From assembly GCA_000310025.1 (NCBI GenBank), contig FN648570.1:95337-153327 (forward strand): a stretch of 57,991 nt of DNA, read 5' to 3'. This DNA is from Ectocarpus siliculosus (lineage: Eukaryota > Sar > Phaeophyceae > Ectocarpales > Ectocarpaceae). Positions 1-35,039 of the stretch are shown here, in pieces. The notes beneath the pieces were generated by a model that saw only the letters and a program-made list of their open reading frames with translations, had not been told where the DNA came from and made no database searches. A program made the position numbers and the translations under genes. Numbering within the stretch: position 1 is the first letter of the stretch; each line of letters opens with the position of its first letter.

Positions 1-739
1 TGGGGGGGGGGGGGTTGGAGACTCTCAAAGTGAACGTTTCAAACAATGTACAGGGGGGAGATGAGTAAAAGGGTCTCAAGATGAACGTTTTCTCGATCCC
101 GTCGTTTTGGGCACGTCGAGAAACACGACACTCTACTGCGCCTGTTGGTTGTCTGGCGGCGCGGCGACGGGGGGGGTGGGGGGCGTGAGTTAAGATGGTG
201 CCTTCAACAACAACCTAACAGAGAAAGTTTGCACCAATGAATGCATGCCATCGAACCTCTTACGCCAAGATTGCTGCCTCCCACGACTGTAATACTCTTG
301 CGTTGGTTCTACCTATTATCACGGTGGAGTCATATTTGCCCGTATACTCCACCCCCATCACCCCGCCCACTTGGAGCATGAGAGGGTAGATCGATCCAAC
401 CCGCCACACCAACGTATAGAACAATGGCGCACAAAAGAAGTTATCCCGCACACATAGGTGGATACAGTTCATTACACATCCCATGCACGTTCTTCGCCAT
501 AAATGTTTTCAGGCTCAAGTTCTTCACCGCTTAATTCTTTAGCGGCGGCACGTTCTGTATGGCATGGCACATAGATAGATGGCCATGCGGGGAAATCGAG
601 AGAGCGTGACAAGCTAGTTAAGCACACGGCGGGGTTACGGAGATATCCCTGAATTCACCATGTGTTGCATTTATGACGCCACCCTTTGGGGGGTAGTTGG
701 CTTGTGACCACGCAAGCCGTCTGCGTCAGTTGTACTGTT
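1..739. other. Gene-free left edge
   Basis: I see no reading frame with recognisable protein content and no RNA gene here. It begins with a G-run and otherwise looks like unique intergenic DNA. Confidence 0.5.
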
Positions 740-840
740 ATACTATAGTATAGTATAGTATAGTATAGTATAGTATAGTATAGTATAGTATAGTATAGTA
801 TAGTATAGTATAGTACAGTATACTATAGTATAGTATAGTA
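740..840. repeat. Pentanucleotide microsatellite (TATAG)n
   Basis: About 100 bases of nearly perfect TATAG units, with two interruptions near the 3' end. The open frame across it on the minus strand is only the repeat being read as Leu-Tyr-Tyr-Thr-Ile and is not a gene. Confidence 0.95.
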
Positions 841-1646
841 CGGACATGAGAAGGCACCGAGCGGGGAGACCGGAACGGTTGTTTAATGTCAAGACAACAA
901 CAACAGCAACAATCTTGTATTTCTACGCTTCCCCGAGCAGCACATCTCCCTGGTAGAAATACTGCTGTATTGTAGGCATAGTCTAGATTCAACATAGTCC
1001 CAACAAAACAGTACGAAGTACTTCTAAAAAACAGACAGCAAGTTGTCAAACGACACACTGCGCGGTGTTCTCTGTGAAGGCCACATTCTGTAACACCCGA
1101 CATAGCGTAGAGCTTCTCCCCGATAGTTCTGTCGTTGACCCAGTAGAGAACTATAGGGGACGTGTTAAGAATGTATCCACCTATTAGAATACAGATGCTT
1201 TTGTTCTAGGCACCAACCGGCATCACTGATAACTCAGCGAAGAGGCTCACACAAGCAAAAAATAAGCCCAGTATCCAGTCGGTTTCAATCCACTCACTGA
1301 AAAGACTTCAACACACCTTTCGACTGAGGTTATATCTCGAACGGGTAGTCTTTCTGTGAGGTTAAGTTTACTTTCTGAAAATACCTCGCTCTTTATTTCA
1401 CAGAAGAAAAATAATAATGACCACGGAAGCTATGAAGCTGCCACAGCACGGAAGATGATGAACTGGTCCGTGCGTAATTTCATACGGTACTGGAGCCACG
1501 ACCGGTATGCAAGACCATCAGCTGTTTTCACTGCAGCAGTAGGTGGTACCACAAGACGGCGGCTGAAATGTACGGTTGATCCGGGGTACAGTATTATTTG
1601 CGGCGTGGTCGGTCATCCAAAAGATGCCAGGACACACATGTAGACA
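841..1646. other. Gene-free interval with one dispersed repeat fragment
   Basis: No gene is supported. Bases 1338-1357 are identical to 44928-44947 (an intron of the phosphate transporter gene), and a looser copy lies near 22393, so a piece of a dispersed repeat is present. Confidence 0.45.
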
Positions 1647-2432
1647 ACCGTAGACGACACAAGATAACACACCCACATAAGAAACCACCCCCCCCACAGA
1701 ATACGACACCCCGGTGATAATTTGGGGGTGTCTGACAAACCACCGATTTATCACCGGGGCTTCATAAGATAACACACCCCTGAGGTTACGCCGCATACAT
1801 TCACGGGGCTCCTCCTGCTATCACCGGGGTGATAGAACATCTGCCCAGTGGACATGTGGGCATCTCACACACACAACATCTGCGTAACTCTCTTTTGGTC
1901 GTACCCAGTAGCAAGGTATGCAGGAGGCTACTTTTTTGTGTGAGGGGCAGGATGGATGGCGCCTTCTGTGGCCAACGAGTCATTTGCTCAGGAGTTTCGT
2001 CACCTCCGCTGAGCTCCTTTGTTTTACCACATTCCGCAGAACCACAAGTCATGAAGTGTTCCTACAGGCATTGCTATCACACCCCCGCAATACCCACCAA
2101 GTGTGCGGCAGCAGCGGTTCAACTCTACAAGAAGTGTTGTAACACCTCCTTTTTATCACAAACACCCACTATCACACCCCCAAACATACCCTGTGGGTAT
2201 TCGGACGTGCTATCACACCCCCTTTTTGTCAAACCCCCTCATTTACCACACCCCAAACACACCCTGTGCGTGTTCGGACGTGCTATCACACCCCCTCGTT
2301 TATCACACCCCCTCAGGGGCCCCTGCGAGCTGCTTCATCACCCGGGCTACACAAGATACCACACCCGGTGATAAATATTTTTAAAGCCCAAAATGTTGTT
2401 ACCGGGGTGTGTTATCTTGTGTCGTCTACGGT
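1647..2432. mobile_element. 786-bp inverted-repeat transposable element, non-autonomous
   Basis: The left end (1647-1674) starts ACCGTAGACGACACAAGATA and the right end (2405-2432) is its near-perfect reverse complement, giving terminal inverted repeats of about 28 bp. The interior is full of short copies of TATCACACCCC, a motif also found in the termini, as expected if it were a transposase-binding site. There is no transposase frame. The ends closely resemble those of the shorter inverted-repeat family found at 55881, 56214 and 56643, so this may be a longer relative that could share the same transposase. No convincing target-site duplication is visible. Confidence 0.75.
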
Positions 2433-4433
2433 ATGCATATGCTACACAGCAGCAACGGCGTGTTTGTTCGTCAGTCAAGGCAGTGCATGAAAATTTCGAG
2501 GATGAAACTGTCGTCGTTGACAAATTAAGGAATCATAAATACACACACAGAAAGACTACCCATTCGAGATACACCCACAGTCGAACGGATGTGGTGGAGT
2601 CTTTTCAGTGAGTGGAGGATAAACGGCTGGGTACTGGACTTATTTCGAGTCTTTTTAAGTCTATACACAGATGATTTATATCAGTAATGCCAGCTGGTGC
2701 TAAGTACAAAAACATGTGTATACACTACACTTACATTTTGCAATACATCCCCTGTAGTTCTCTACTCTCTACTGGGTCAACGACAAAATAAATTGATAGG
2801 CGGGTACCACCGTCGTACGTATCGCAGAGGAAAAGAAGGTGAAAAGCTTCGAGCATTCTCTTTCTTAATCCAGACCGGGGGTTCTCCCATCGTGAGGCGA
2901 GATCACGGTATCACGATGGATCCATGTACATACAGCGACCGCACATCCCAACGACTTCAACCGTTTGTATTGTGTGGCGAAAGAGAACAAAAGTAGTACT
3001 GTACCAAGTCTACAGCGCCTTTCGTCCAGTTAAGATGCAAAGATTGCTCAGCTGCTTTCGTCGATGCTTCACTTCTCACTAATCCTCATGCTCCTGGCCT
3101 TGCATACGTACATATACAGTAGGCAGCCTGTGCAGGAACGAGCCGATCACCCCCCGTCTCGGCAAATAAATTAAAACCGGCGCCTTTCAAAAAAGGAATA
3201 GAAAGAAAAGAGGTGAGATCTTGATATCTAGGTACCGTGCTGCTGTGTGGGTCTAATTGCGGCTGGGAAAAGAGAGCAAAAACTAAGGCAAAGCTAAGGC
3301 CTCCATTCTTCGGCCAACCGCCTCTGCGACCCGCTTAAAGCAGTCCGAGCCCCCCACCCCCTCCTCTCTCCAGCTTTCCGAGTCGTCGTGGCGTTTGGTG
3401 TGTGAATCTCCGAACAAATCTCCGAGCTGCCCTTCTTGGGCAGCGGGCTTTTCTTATTTAAAAAAAAGCAGGGACAACAATTCACCGATACACATTCCAA
3501 GCGCCAACAACGAATATCATCAACTTTTCACACAACGCGATGCTAACTCCAAGCACTGCTCGAATGGAGACCTCTTGCGGGGAGAGGAATCTGAGGCGAA
3601 AGACGCTGTACGTATAACGCTGAACGCCAGGAGCCGGAGGCTGCCTCGGCAAGAGGGGCATCGATCCGCCTGTGAGATCCAGGTGAGCAACTTCAATCAC
3701 TGTACAACGACATCGACCACGACGCTTACCCATGCGAGCGCCCTCTCCTTCCCCCGCTCCCCCGAAGAGCTCAGCGGGTGTCGACCACGACCCCCACGTA
3801 CTCGGACCTCCTTCCCCTCTTCCCCCTCCCGCGTGGGCGAATTGATTGCACCCTCCCTCGACGGCAGGGAGGACACCACTTCCTTTTTTTTCTGCATGTA
3901 ATCTGTCAATCTGATTGGCTGTTGGTGACAGCACCGGGGTATTGCAATAACGCCACTTTTTGCCAACCCCTCCCTGTGGATAGCAGCGAGCTGGCTCCTG
4001 CAACAAGTATTCATTTTGCGTTGGCGACCCGTCTATGTAGCTCCTGCTGCAAGAGAGAAACAGCGTTTTCCCTGTTGGCATGCGGTGACTCGAGCGTGCC
4101 CACCTGGTCTAGTTTGAGTGCCGTATGTGTTGTGGTGTAATGGTGCAATCGTCACGGGCACCTGCAGCAGGAGCTTCGGAGATGGACGAGGGCGGGCTCG
4201 CATGTGTACAGATGTACATGGCAAGAACACAGGAGGAAACACTGCTGTGCAGATAAGCACCCAAGACAGCTGTAGGAAGGGCTCGGGGCTGGGAGGGCTG
4301 TCGATTATCGCTGCGCCCTGGATAATCACCTGAAAGGTTTGCAAAACGCACACCCAGCGAGTGAAGTTGAACATATCTCCTACCTTCCCAACACCCGCTC
4401 CCACCCGCCGGACTCGACAACAAAGATCGCGGA
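2433..4433. other. Region upstream of the beta-mannosidase gene
   Basis: No gene is recognised. Several open frames of 100-200 codons occur on both strands between 3294 and 4430, but their composition is simple and they match nothing I know. A good splice-donor sequence (CAG followed by GTGAGC at 3683) leaves open a 5' untranslated exon for the gene starting at 4434. No clear TATA box or other promoter element can be defended. Confidence 0.3.
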
Positions 4434-27067
<22,634 letters not shown>

Positions 27068-29340
27068 TGTGCGTGGACAAAGGGAGGAGCCTAGGCGATA
27101 GTTGTACCAAGGCGTGGGCAGGGAGTTGATGAGAGTGCGCTATCTACTGTGGCCATGTGTGCCAGAGAAAGGCAAAGCGTTCACTCTGGACCAACTTGAT
27201 TTGTAGTAGGAGTACACGCTGCCGTTCGCGTGCACCTGAGGGATGCGTTTTGTAGTAGGGATAGGGTTAGGGTTTGGATGCCGTGAAAGGGCACCCGGTT
27301 CGTGCGTTGCCACCGTGCTGTTGGACCCTAGGCTGGGGGCACCCCCGGCGAAGCGAGGTTGAACGCCACCTACGTACGCAGGACGCGGCACCCACTCACG
27401 AACTTTCCAGTAGCATTTAAGAACTTGAGTCCTCAAACAAATTTTAAAATCTAAGAACGTGGCCATAAGAACAGGTGCTCAGTGCGAAAAGCCTTGTACA
27501 TAGAGTCGCCGTACGGGGTAGCCCACGTTCACAAAATATGAAACAAGCCTCGGCTTAAAATAAGAGGTTCTTGTGTGGTGACTCGTTCTGTGCTACTACA
27601 CTCCACCCTCCTAATTCCCCGCCACCTTACTGCACTCCGCACCGTCGTCGGTGCTTCGAACGGCAGCATTGCAAAACAAAAACAAAGGCCGGCCCGCTCG
27701 TAAGAAAGATGTTCGGAAGAAACCGAGGCTCAAATTTTGGACGAAGAATGCCTGAAGAAGGTGAGCAGACATAGCGGCCAGCGCTACATAAAATTCCCAC
27801 CGTTTATGCTACAAGGTTAGAGAGGGGTGTGGTTTGGTTGCGTGTGGGGTATTGAATTTGTTATTCTTTCGGTGTTGGGGATATAGAAGAAGCCTTTGCT
27901 CAGTGGTGGGAACAAGATAAGATAAGGCGTGAGCCTCGCTCAACACAGGGGTTTCTTTGAGCGGGCCGCCACGCTGTAGACACATCCGAGATAATGACGA
28001 GAATACTGTATACGGCGTGAGGCAACAAGGTTGTTTGCAAGGTTCTGATGCATGTCTATGGTATTGACGCCGGCGTTCAGAAAAAAATGATTTCAGGTTT
28101 GATATTTTCGCTCTTGTGACACCTGGCTAATAATCTGTACGCAGAGATGAGTACTCAAATCCTCAATGATGATTGGCCACAACCCACCGTGCGCCGTTTA
28201 TTGGCGCCTGCTTAAGCACAGCAAGAATACGAAGCACCTGCTCAAGCAGCACAAGAAAATAAAGCACGCCGTACCTCGGGTCGGCAGGCAGGACTTCGCC
28301 AGTTGTTGATTTTCACGAGAGAGAAAAAAGCCACACGGGCAAAGGAAAAGAGGATGTTGACGGGAGAAACAGACAAACGCACTCAGCCAACGAACGGATT
28401 ATATCTCAATCCCTGGAACCTTATCCATCCCATGTCACCCATTAGATCCCAGCTGCATTTAACCTTTCCCATCCCATTTCAACAAATCCCAGCTGCTGCA
28501 TTGCCCGTGATCCTACATACATACTTGAAGTACCTGACATTAGAGAACAACAGTGCTCATCACTCGTGAGAAGTTCGGGTACAAAATATGCCCATGTGTG
28601 AGAACTTGTCGCGTGCCGGAAGGTTGACGCAACGGTACGGGATCAAGACAGAAGAATTTAACGATGTAGAGCTGGGCGATGGGGGCAGCCAGTAAACCCC
28701 GAAGAACCTCACCCACCCGTCTGTGCCTGGGTTTTGCAGCAGCAGCATCAGCTGCAGCACAAGAGACATTTTCTTCTCCACAAAGTTGGTAAGAATCAAT
28801 AACAACACATCTCCCCCAAGAGCACCACCCGCCCCTTCTTCTGTAGACTACCGCTACTGTAACGACAGCAATAACCACGGCTGCAGGCTGCTGCGTGGTA
28901 ACCTGCAGGCTGCTGTGTGGAGTGACCGATTCGAAAGTTTGGCACTTTCCAAGCTTCGTCCGTGGACGGTGACGCATGGTTGGCGAAGACGTCTACCATG
29001 CAATCTTCAATCTTCTTGCAAAGTAGTCCTTCCCTCGGGCGTTTAGATATTATTGTTCTTCCTGTTCTTGTTTCTCACATGTCGTGGGGCACAGGTTCGT
29101 TAAACGGCGTACATGTAACACAAGAATGTTACATGTAGGCGGCAGCATTTCCAATATAAAATAAATCTCACCCTTTCTAAACAACTCCGCGTCACCAGTC
29201 AGTCATCCCGTGGACGTTCTTTACTCAACGATTGGTCAAGCCCATATGTATGTGCCTGCATTGGCATGAAGAATCTGACCGAGATTGATGATGATACAAA
29301 GATCCAAATGACGCGACAGGCCGTCTGCCCGCCGCCGCCC
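27068..29340. other. Intergenic region downstream of beta-mannosidase
   Basis: No gene is supported. A short ATAGGGTTAGGGTTT telomere-like motif lies at about 27260. Open frames at 27571-27774, 28303-28569 and 28540-28977 (minus) are short, have no recognisable motif and show no sign of splicing. Confidence 0.4.
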
Positions 29341-29344
29341 AGTC

Positions 29345-30208
29345 CATAAAAGGCAAATTAAATTTCTGGACGATGAACATCTACCGGCCCCCAAGGAATT
29401 GTTTCGAAACCCGGACGCGAATAGACGCAAGTCTAGGAAAACCCATAAATAACGTACGAGGTATCTGCTGCCTAAACTCCATAAGGATAAGGTAGCTTGT
29501 CGAAGTATTACCACGTGCTGTGCTACTACTACGGAAGGGGCGGAAAGAATAGTGCATACGTGTCTAGCTGAAATGTTGCCAGTTTGTGATGCATTGTGGA
29601 GAGAAGTTGGAAGCTCCATTGGAATTGATTCCCCCAGTAGTTGGATTACTAAAGGTGGAGAAGAAACCCTGGAGATTTACCTGAGGCAGACCAGATGGCA
29701 CGTTCGACTGGTGATTCTGCCCCACATGTTGTGGAAACAGATGACTTTGTTGCCATGTATAACCTTTGTCTACTCTTTTAGTTCAATTGAAAGACTTCAT
29801 TGATTTGGTGTTTGACTTCCAATTTCGTGATTCTGGATATCGTTAAATTAATGTACAATATGGCTTTAAGAATTAATAGTTGTCCTTTCATTATCAAAGA
29901 AGAAATTCATTGGTCAACGGAGGAACTGGTTGCAGCAAATTTATTTGGAAGTCGTGAAGGAGAAGACATTTCTTATTGGGAAAGAACGTCTTTTTTAGTC
30001 GTGTGAATTTGTTTTGACGGAAGGTTATGTTCAGTTTGGACCTCGTATGTATCGCCAATCTTCTGGCATATTTTTTATGGGATCCTCACCTGCACCTGAT
30101 TTTGCCAATATATTTGCTTACATGCTTGAACTAAGGCTTAATAAAGAGTTGGTTTCAGAGTTCCGGGAAACACAACATAGTGGTCGTACCCATTATATAT
30201 ACCCCTGA
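29345..30208 (+). pseudogene. Decayed reverse transcriptase (retroelement remnant)
   Basis: Pieces in different frames line up with successive reverse-transcriptase motifs. RYLLPKLHKDKVACRSI (about 29460-29510) is the PKxHK...RxI fingers motif. VETDDFVAMYN (about 29739-29771) is the catalytic-aspartate block, followed after a frameshift by QLKDFIDLVFDF. SGIFFMGSSPAPDFANIFAY (about 30074) is the (P/F)MGxxxAPxxANxF block. The part carrying the second catalytic Asp pair is missing after about 30205, and stops and frameshifts break every section, so it is dead. The motif style resembles Penelope-like or related protist retroelements, but the class cannot be fixed because no endonuclease domain is seen. 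Confidence 0.65.
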
Positions 30209-30419
30209 ATGTTCATTGAACAATACAAGGTGTGCCCGAATGTTGTTCAGGTGTTGCATGAAGCCCTGACATGAAACTGCATTGCAACCGCAACCGCTAA
30301 ATCTCTCCACAACCATGCCCTTTTTGCTTGCTGTTGGAATAATATCCACGCGGTGTGGCGTCTTTACGCTGGTGCCAAGTCTTCCGACGGCAAGAAGTTC
30401 AAGCACGTCACCGTATACG

Positions 30420-31480
30420 GATTACGCGCAACGAAGTAGTTGCAGACGAAGACGTGCTGAAATCTTAACGGAACGTCGACGTCGTAATGCAAAGAACAAC
30501 ACACCACACGACTCAGACCCTGAACTCGATATGATACGTCAACATTTTAGCCAAAGGAGGAATCGTGCACCAAGGTTGCCAGCACCGAGTCTAGACACCC
30601 ACCCATCGCGGTGATGCTAATAACCAAATACGCCTTGGAGTGCAAGACATTGACTCGCAATCATTCGACTTCCCCTCGGCACCTTTCGAGCTACAACACA
30701 CGGATTTGGATGATCCACAAAATATCACATGTTCTCACTGCAATGCTCATCTTTGGGAAGAAGGAAAAAATATTAAACTGTTGTAACAAAGGCAAGTCGT
30801 GTATCCATCCTCTCAAATCTATCCCCCACCATCATATGGCGCTGTTTGAAACTACTAAATTCATTTCTGCTCAAAGAAGGTACAACGGGCTTTTCGGATT
30901 TACTGTATTAGGCGCAGGTGGTATTCAAAAAAGACACGGACTGAACCGCCAGCCCTTTCAATGCTCACCTTGCATGGACGTACTTACCACCGCATATTCG
31001 ACCTCCAACAACATCATGAGAACTATTCCGTGTCGAACAACTGGAGTTTTTACATACACGATTCTGAATTCACACAGAACGCGTCATCCCTTAAATTAGA
31101 CGCAAACATCGCGACAACTTTACGAACCCATGCGCACAGTAACATTCCGTGGGCACAACCATACCGATCTGCTGTAGATAGCAATATTAATCAACCTACC
31201 GCCCACCCCGCTGAATCCGCGGACGCTGCGTACATTAAGTTCGCTGAAGTAAGCCGAACAAACGACGGACCCGTTGTAGGTGAAAAAGTTTCAGCACCGG
31301 AAATTGCAGCTAGCTTCAGTCTTCACATCAGGTATCACGTGCTGTAGTAAATTATCCACTTGACAGTCCGGACGACAAGCCTAGGTTGCTGCCCCTGTGG
31401 AGTGCAGCGTACGAAACTCTTCAGTTTCCGATGCTAATGCTCCACGGCTACGTTCTTACCGGCGTACGAGTAGAGAGGCG
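30420..31480 (+). pseudogene. Helitron N-terminal (Rep-helicase upstream domain) remnant
   Basis: Frameshifted pieces follow the order of the Helitron-like N-terminal domain. An Arg-rich ERRRRNAKNN stretch (about 30470) comes first, then CSHCNAHLWEEGKNIKL (about 30731) joined after a frameshift to CCNKGKSCIHPL, i.e. the C..C..H..W..CC putative zinc-binding block. YNGLFGFTVLGAG follows, then HGRTYHRIFDLQ and WSFYIHDSEFTQNA in a third frame, and finally YETLQFPMLMLHG (about 31409), the Y..L.(F/Y)P.L..HG motif. No HUH Rep motif or helicase follows. At least three frameshifts show it is inactive. Confidence 0.65.
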
Positions 31481-32598
31481 ACCGTAGCTTACATCTCTTT
31501 TTCGTCCGCAGCGGGGGAAGCTAGACAAAGATTCACGTACACGCGACTCTTTTGGCTTCATGTTACACCGGGAACGGCACATTTCTCAACTACAACGCGA
31601 ACATCTTCACACCGTTCATTCGATCACCCTGCGGCTTCATGCCCTTGGTATGCTGTGCACAGCCTTCACACCTTCCCTTTAAGCCTACTACCAAGGACGA
31701 GGGCGCCTCTGCGCCCGAAGTCCGGAGCCCTTGTATAGATAACATGATATGTCCCCGCCCCCTCCCCCAAATGACCCTGATTTTCGATTATTAGTAGGCC
31801 TGTGTTGCTGTGTCTTGATTTTTTTTTCGCACAGACCCTTGGTCCACCAGGAAATAAATATACACAGGAGAAGGTCCGTCGCAGAACTATAGCCAGAATA
31901 CCATGTACATATAGCAGCCAGTAGTACATACAGCAGCAGTCAGCAGCAGTACAGCGGCAATAGCCTTACATAGCATGATACGGCACGCTGCGTCTCGCTT
32001 GATGTTTTGTATACGACTCCACCCATTCCCTCTGCATCCGTTCGCAGCGACTACTGTAGCTAGATGGTCGTGTGAGTGTGTACGCTCAATAAAAGCAGGT
32101 TGCGTACGTACAGTGTTGTTTCTCACATTAGCTCTAAAGTCCACAGTGTACAGCAGTGGTTCACCAGATGATCGAAAAAGAGGGGGCGCCCTGCTATTCA
32201 CAGACCTGGGGGTCGGTATGGTCCGGTGGGGATCCGACATCGTGGGGGCTACGTGTACTGGGTACTGGAGTCGACGGTGTGCAGCGTACCGGTCATATCC
32301 TAACACTGCTCATCCATTTTGGAGAGGTGCTGATTACGAACAATTTTTTCCCCTTCCAAACGTTTCGGTATCTTGCCTCGATGGACACCACTGGGACGGG
32401 AGGAGAGTCGGGGAGGGCGAATACTATCCGTGTTATCTGCGGGAGGGTGCGGGGGCGTGGTTCGGGGGACATTTGACCGGCTACTCGTCAAGAGGAGGAA
32501 CGTCTGCATCGACACCCAAAAATTGAATCCCGAAACCCGTAACGTGCAAGTCATAGGTTCGATTCACACCTGTAACTGCTTTTTTTCGGACGGTTCGA
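31481..32598. other. Intergenic DNA between Helitron remnant and foldback element
   Basis: No gene recognised. It may hold further decayed Helitron sequence. A GGTTCGATTCA string at about 32552 followed by a T-run at 32580 looks like a pol III B box and terminator, but no tRNA can be folded around it. Confidence 0.3.
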
Positions 32599-32607
32599 TA
32601 AAATATT
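32599..32607 (+). repeat. Left target-site duplication (TAAAATATT) of the foldback element
   Basis: Nine bases identical to 35040-35048 directly abut the outer ends of the inverted repeats. Confidence 0.9.
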
Positions 32608-35039
32608 CGGCAGTGCTATTTGCTCCACCGGTGGAGTAACTTCTTATTTGTTCCACCAGGCCAATCTCCGCCCACAGAGCTCCAATCGACCTCAAACCAA
32701 TTGCATCGTGTAGGTATGGGTCACAGCTATCCGACAATTTGTTCGAAAACTATATCCGACCAGCCGTGGCATAGATATGCTCGAAAAAGGGGGCTCCGCC
32801 GCATCGCAGGAAGTAGTAATCGTACCATATCTCCCGCTGCACCCGTCCAATCGCCCTAACCTCTTTTGCATCGTGTTAGCACAGTCCATACCTTTCATTC
32901 AAGCTATCGTGCGCTCACCTCCGATATCTCAGTGCAGAGAAATGGTGAACAGAGGGGGTTTCGCAGCATGTCGGCAGGGGGTAAACGTCATTCATCCCTC
33001 TATACCTCCCGTGACATAGCTCAACCAGGCAGAACCTGCAATGCACCGTGTTGGCACGGCTCACAGCTTTCATGCAGGCCATCGCGCGCTCCAATCGGAC
33101 TTGTGCGTGCAGAGAAACCCTCACCAACGGGGGTTCAGCGACTCAAAGGCCGGTGGAGCAGATAAGCCTTATCTACTCCACCAAGCCAAACTCTTCGTAC
33201 AGGACATTTTTAGCCCTGCGAGTACTTGCATTGTGTTTGCACGGTGCGCAGCTATCATACAAGCCATCGCGCGCTCCAATCGGGCTCGTGCGTGCAGAGA
33301 AAGGCCTACCCACGGGGGCTCAGTGACTCAAAGGCCGGTGGAGCAGATACGCCTTATCTACTCCACCAGGCCAAACTCTTCGTACAGGACATGGTTTGCC
33401 CTGCGAGTACTTGGATTGTGTTCGCACGGTGCGCAGCTATCATACAAGCCATCGCGCGCTCCAATCGGGCTAATGGGTGCAGAGAAAGGCCTACCCACGG
33501 GTGCTCAGTGACTCAAAGGCCGGTGGAGCAGATACGCCTTATCTACTCCACCAGGCCAAACTCTTCGTACAGGACATGGTTTGCCCTGCGAGTACTTGGA
33601 TTGTGTTCGCACGGCGCGCAGCTATCATACAAGCCATCGCTCGCTCCAATCGGGCTCGTGGGTGCAGAGAAACTCGTAACCACGAGGGCTCAGTGACTCC
33701 AAGGCCGGTGGAGCAGATACGCCTTATCTACTCCACTACGCCAAACTCTGTCGCAGTCATGGCAACGTTTGGTAGATGTCGAGTCGCAAATTGACATGCT
33801 ACCCATTGAATTGCAATCTCCATGATTGTATTGCTCGCGCGTAGCACTTAATTTATGAAGCGTCCTACTCTTGTGGCTAGTCCTCGATTCCGAGACAAGT
33901 TACTGGAATAGGCAAACACCCTCCCGGCGGAGCTGGGTTGGGGCAGGGTTCAACATAACGCGTGGGTGTGCTGTACTGATAGAATTGGGTTAGGGTTCTC
34001 AACCCCGCCGTGGGTGTGGGCGGGGATATGTTGCAGGGGGGTAGGTGTCGTGCAACATGAACACAAGAAGTCTAGTGAGCTACACTCCAAATATATTCAC
34101 AAGTGGTGACCGTTGGACGAGACGCACGCAGTACATTCCGTGGCCCCACGGCAGGAGTAGGTACCTCCGAGAATGCCGTCAAACTCGCCTGCCCTGCTCA
34201 ATGTCCAGCATCTGGTTGAAACGCTGAAGCCGATCCCAAAGCGCAGAGCAAACCATGTCCTGTACGAAGAGTTTGGCCTGGTGGAGTAGATAAGGCGTAT
34301 CTGCTCCACCGGCCTTGGAGTCACTGAGCCCCCGTGGGTAGGCCTTTCTCTGCACCCATTAGCCCGATTGGAGCGCGCGATGGCTTGTATGATAGCTGCG
34401 CACCGTGCGAACACAATCCAAGTACTCGCAGGGCAAACCATGTCCTGTACGAAGAGTTTGGCCTGGTGGAGTAGATAAGGCTTATCTGCTCCACCGGCCT
34501 TTGAGTCACTGAACCCCCGTTGGTGAGGGTTTCTCTGCACGCACAAGTCCGATTGGAGCGCGCGATGGCTTGCATGAAAGCTGTGAGCCGTGCCAACACG
34601 GTGCATTGCAGGTTCTGCCTGGTTGAGCTATGTCACGGGAGGTATAGAGGGATGAATGACGTTTACCCCCTGCCGACATGCTGCGAAACCCCCTCTGTTC
34701 ACCATTTCTCTGCACTGAGATATCGGAGGTGAGCGTACGATAGCTTGAATGAAAGGTATGGACTGTGCTAACACGATGCAAAAGAGGTTAGGGCGATTGG
34801 ACGGGTGCAGCGGGAGATATGGTACGATTACTACTTCCTGCGATGCGGCGGAGCCCCCTTTTTCGAGCATATCTATGCCAATACTGGTCGAATATAGTTT
34901 TCGAACAAATTGTCGGATAGCTGTGACCCATACCTACACGATTCAATTGGTTTGAGGTCGATTGGAGCTCTGTGGGCGGAGATCGGCCTAGTGGAGCAAA
35001 TAAGAAGTTACTCCACCGGTGGAGCAAATAGCACTGCCG
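32608..35039. mobile_element. Foldback (or Mutator-like) transposon, non-autonomous, 2432 bp
   Basis: Both ends start CGGCAGTGCTATTTGCTCCA (the right end as reverse complement) and continue as long inverted arms: left about 32608-33765, right about 34240-35039. The arms are built of tandem units of about 165-185 bp, roughly six on the left and four on the right, each with a hairpin of the form GGTGGAGCAGATA...CTCCACC. The perfect 14-bp palindrome CTCCACCGGTGGAG lies 15 bases inside each tip. A perfect 9-bp duplication (TAAAATATT) flanks the element. Long tandem-repeat arms plus a 9-bp duplication are the hallmarks of Foldback elements; Mutator-like elements also give 9-11 bp. The central loop of about 475 bp has no transposase. 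Confidence 0.9.
33041..33765 (+). repeat. Four inner tandem units of the left foldback arm
   Basis: Units start at about 33041, 33226, 33411 and 33596 (period about 185 bp). The second to fourth are nearly identical, showing recent expansion on this arm only. The long open frames across them are a by-product of the unit length being close to a multiple of three and are not a protein. Confidence 0.85.

Noticed and set aside
32552..32588. tRNA-like B box (GGTTCGATTCA) followed by a T-run
   Set aside because: No acceptor, D or anticodon stem can be formed upstream, and the flanking T-arm stem does not pair properly.
33041..34606. Long similar open frames on both strands, which could look like a paralogous gene pair
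   Set aside because: They are the tandem units of the two foldback arms read in corresponding frames; the unit length is close to a multiple of three and the sequence has no protein-like conservation.
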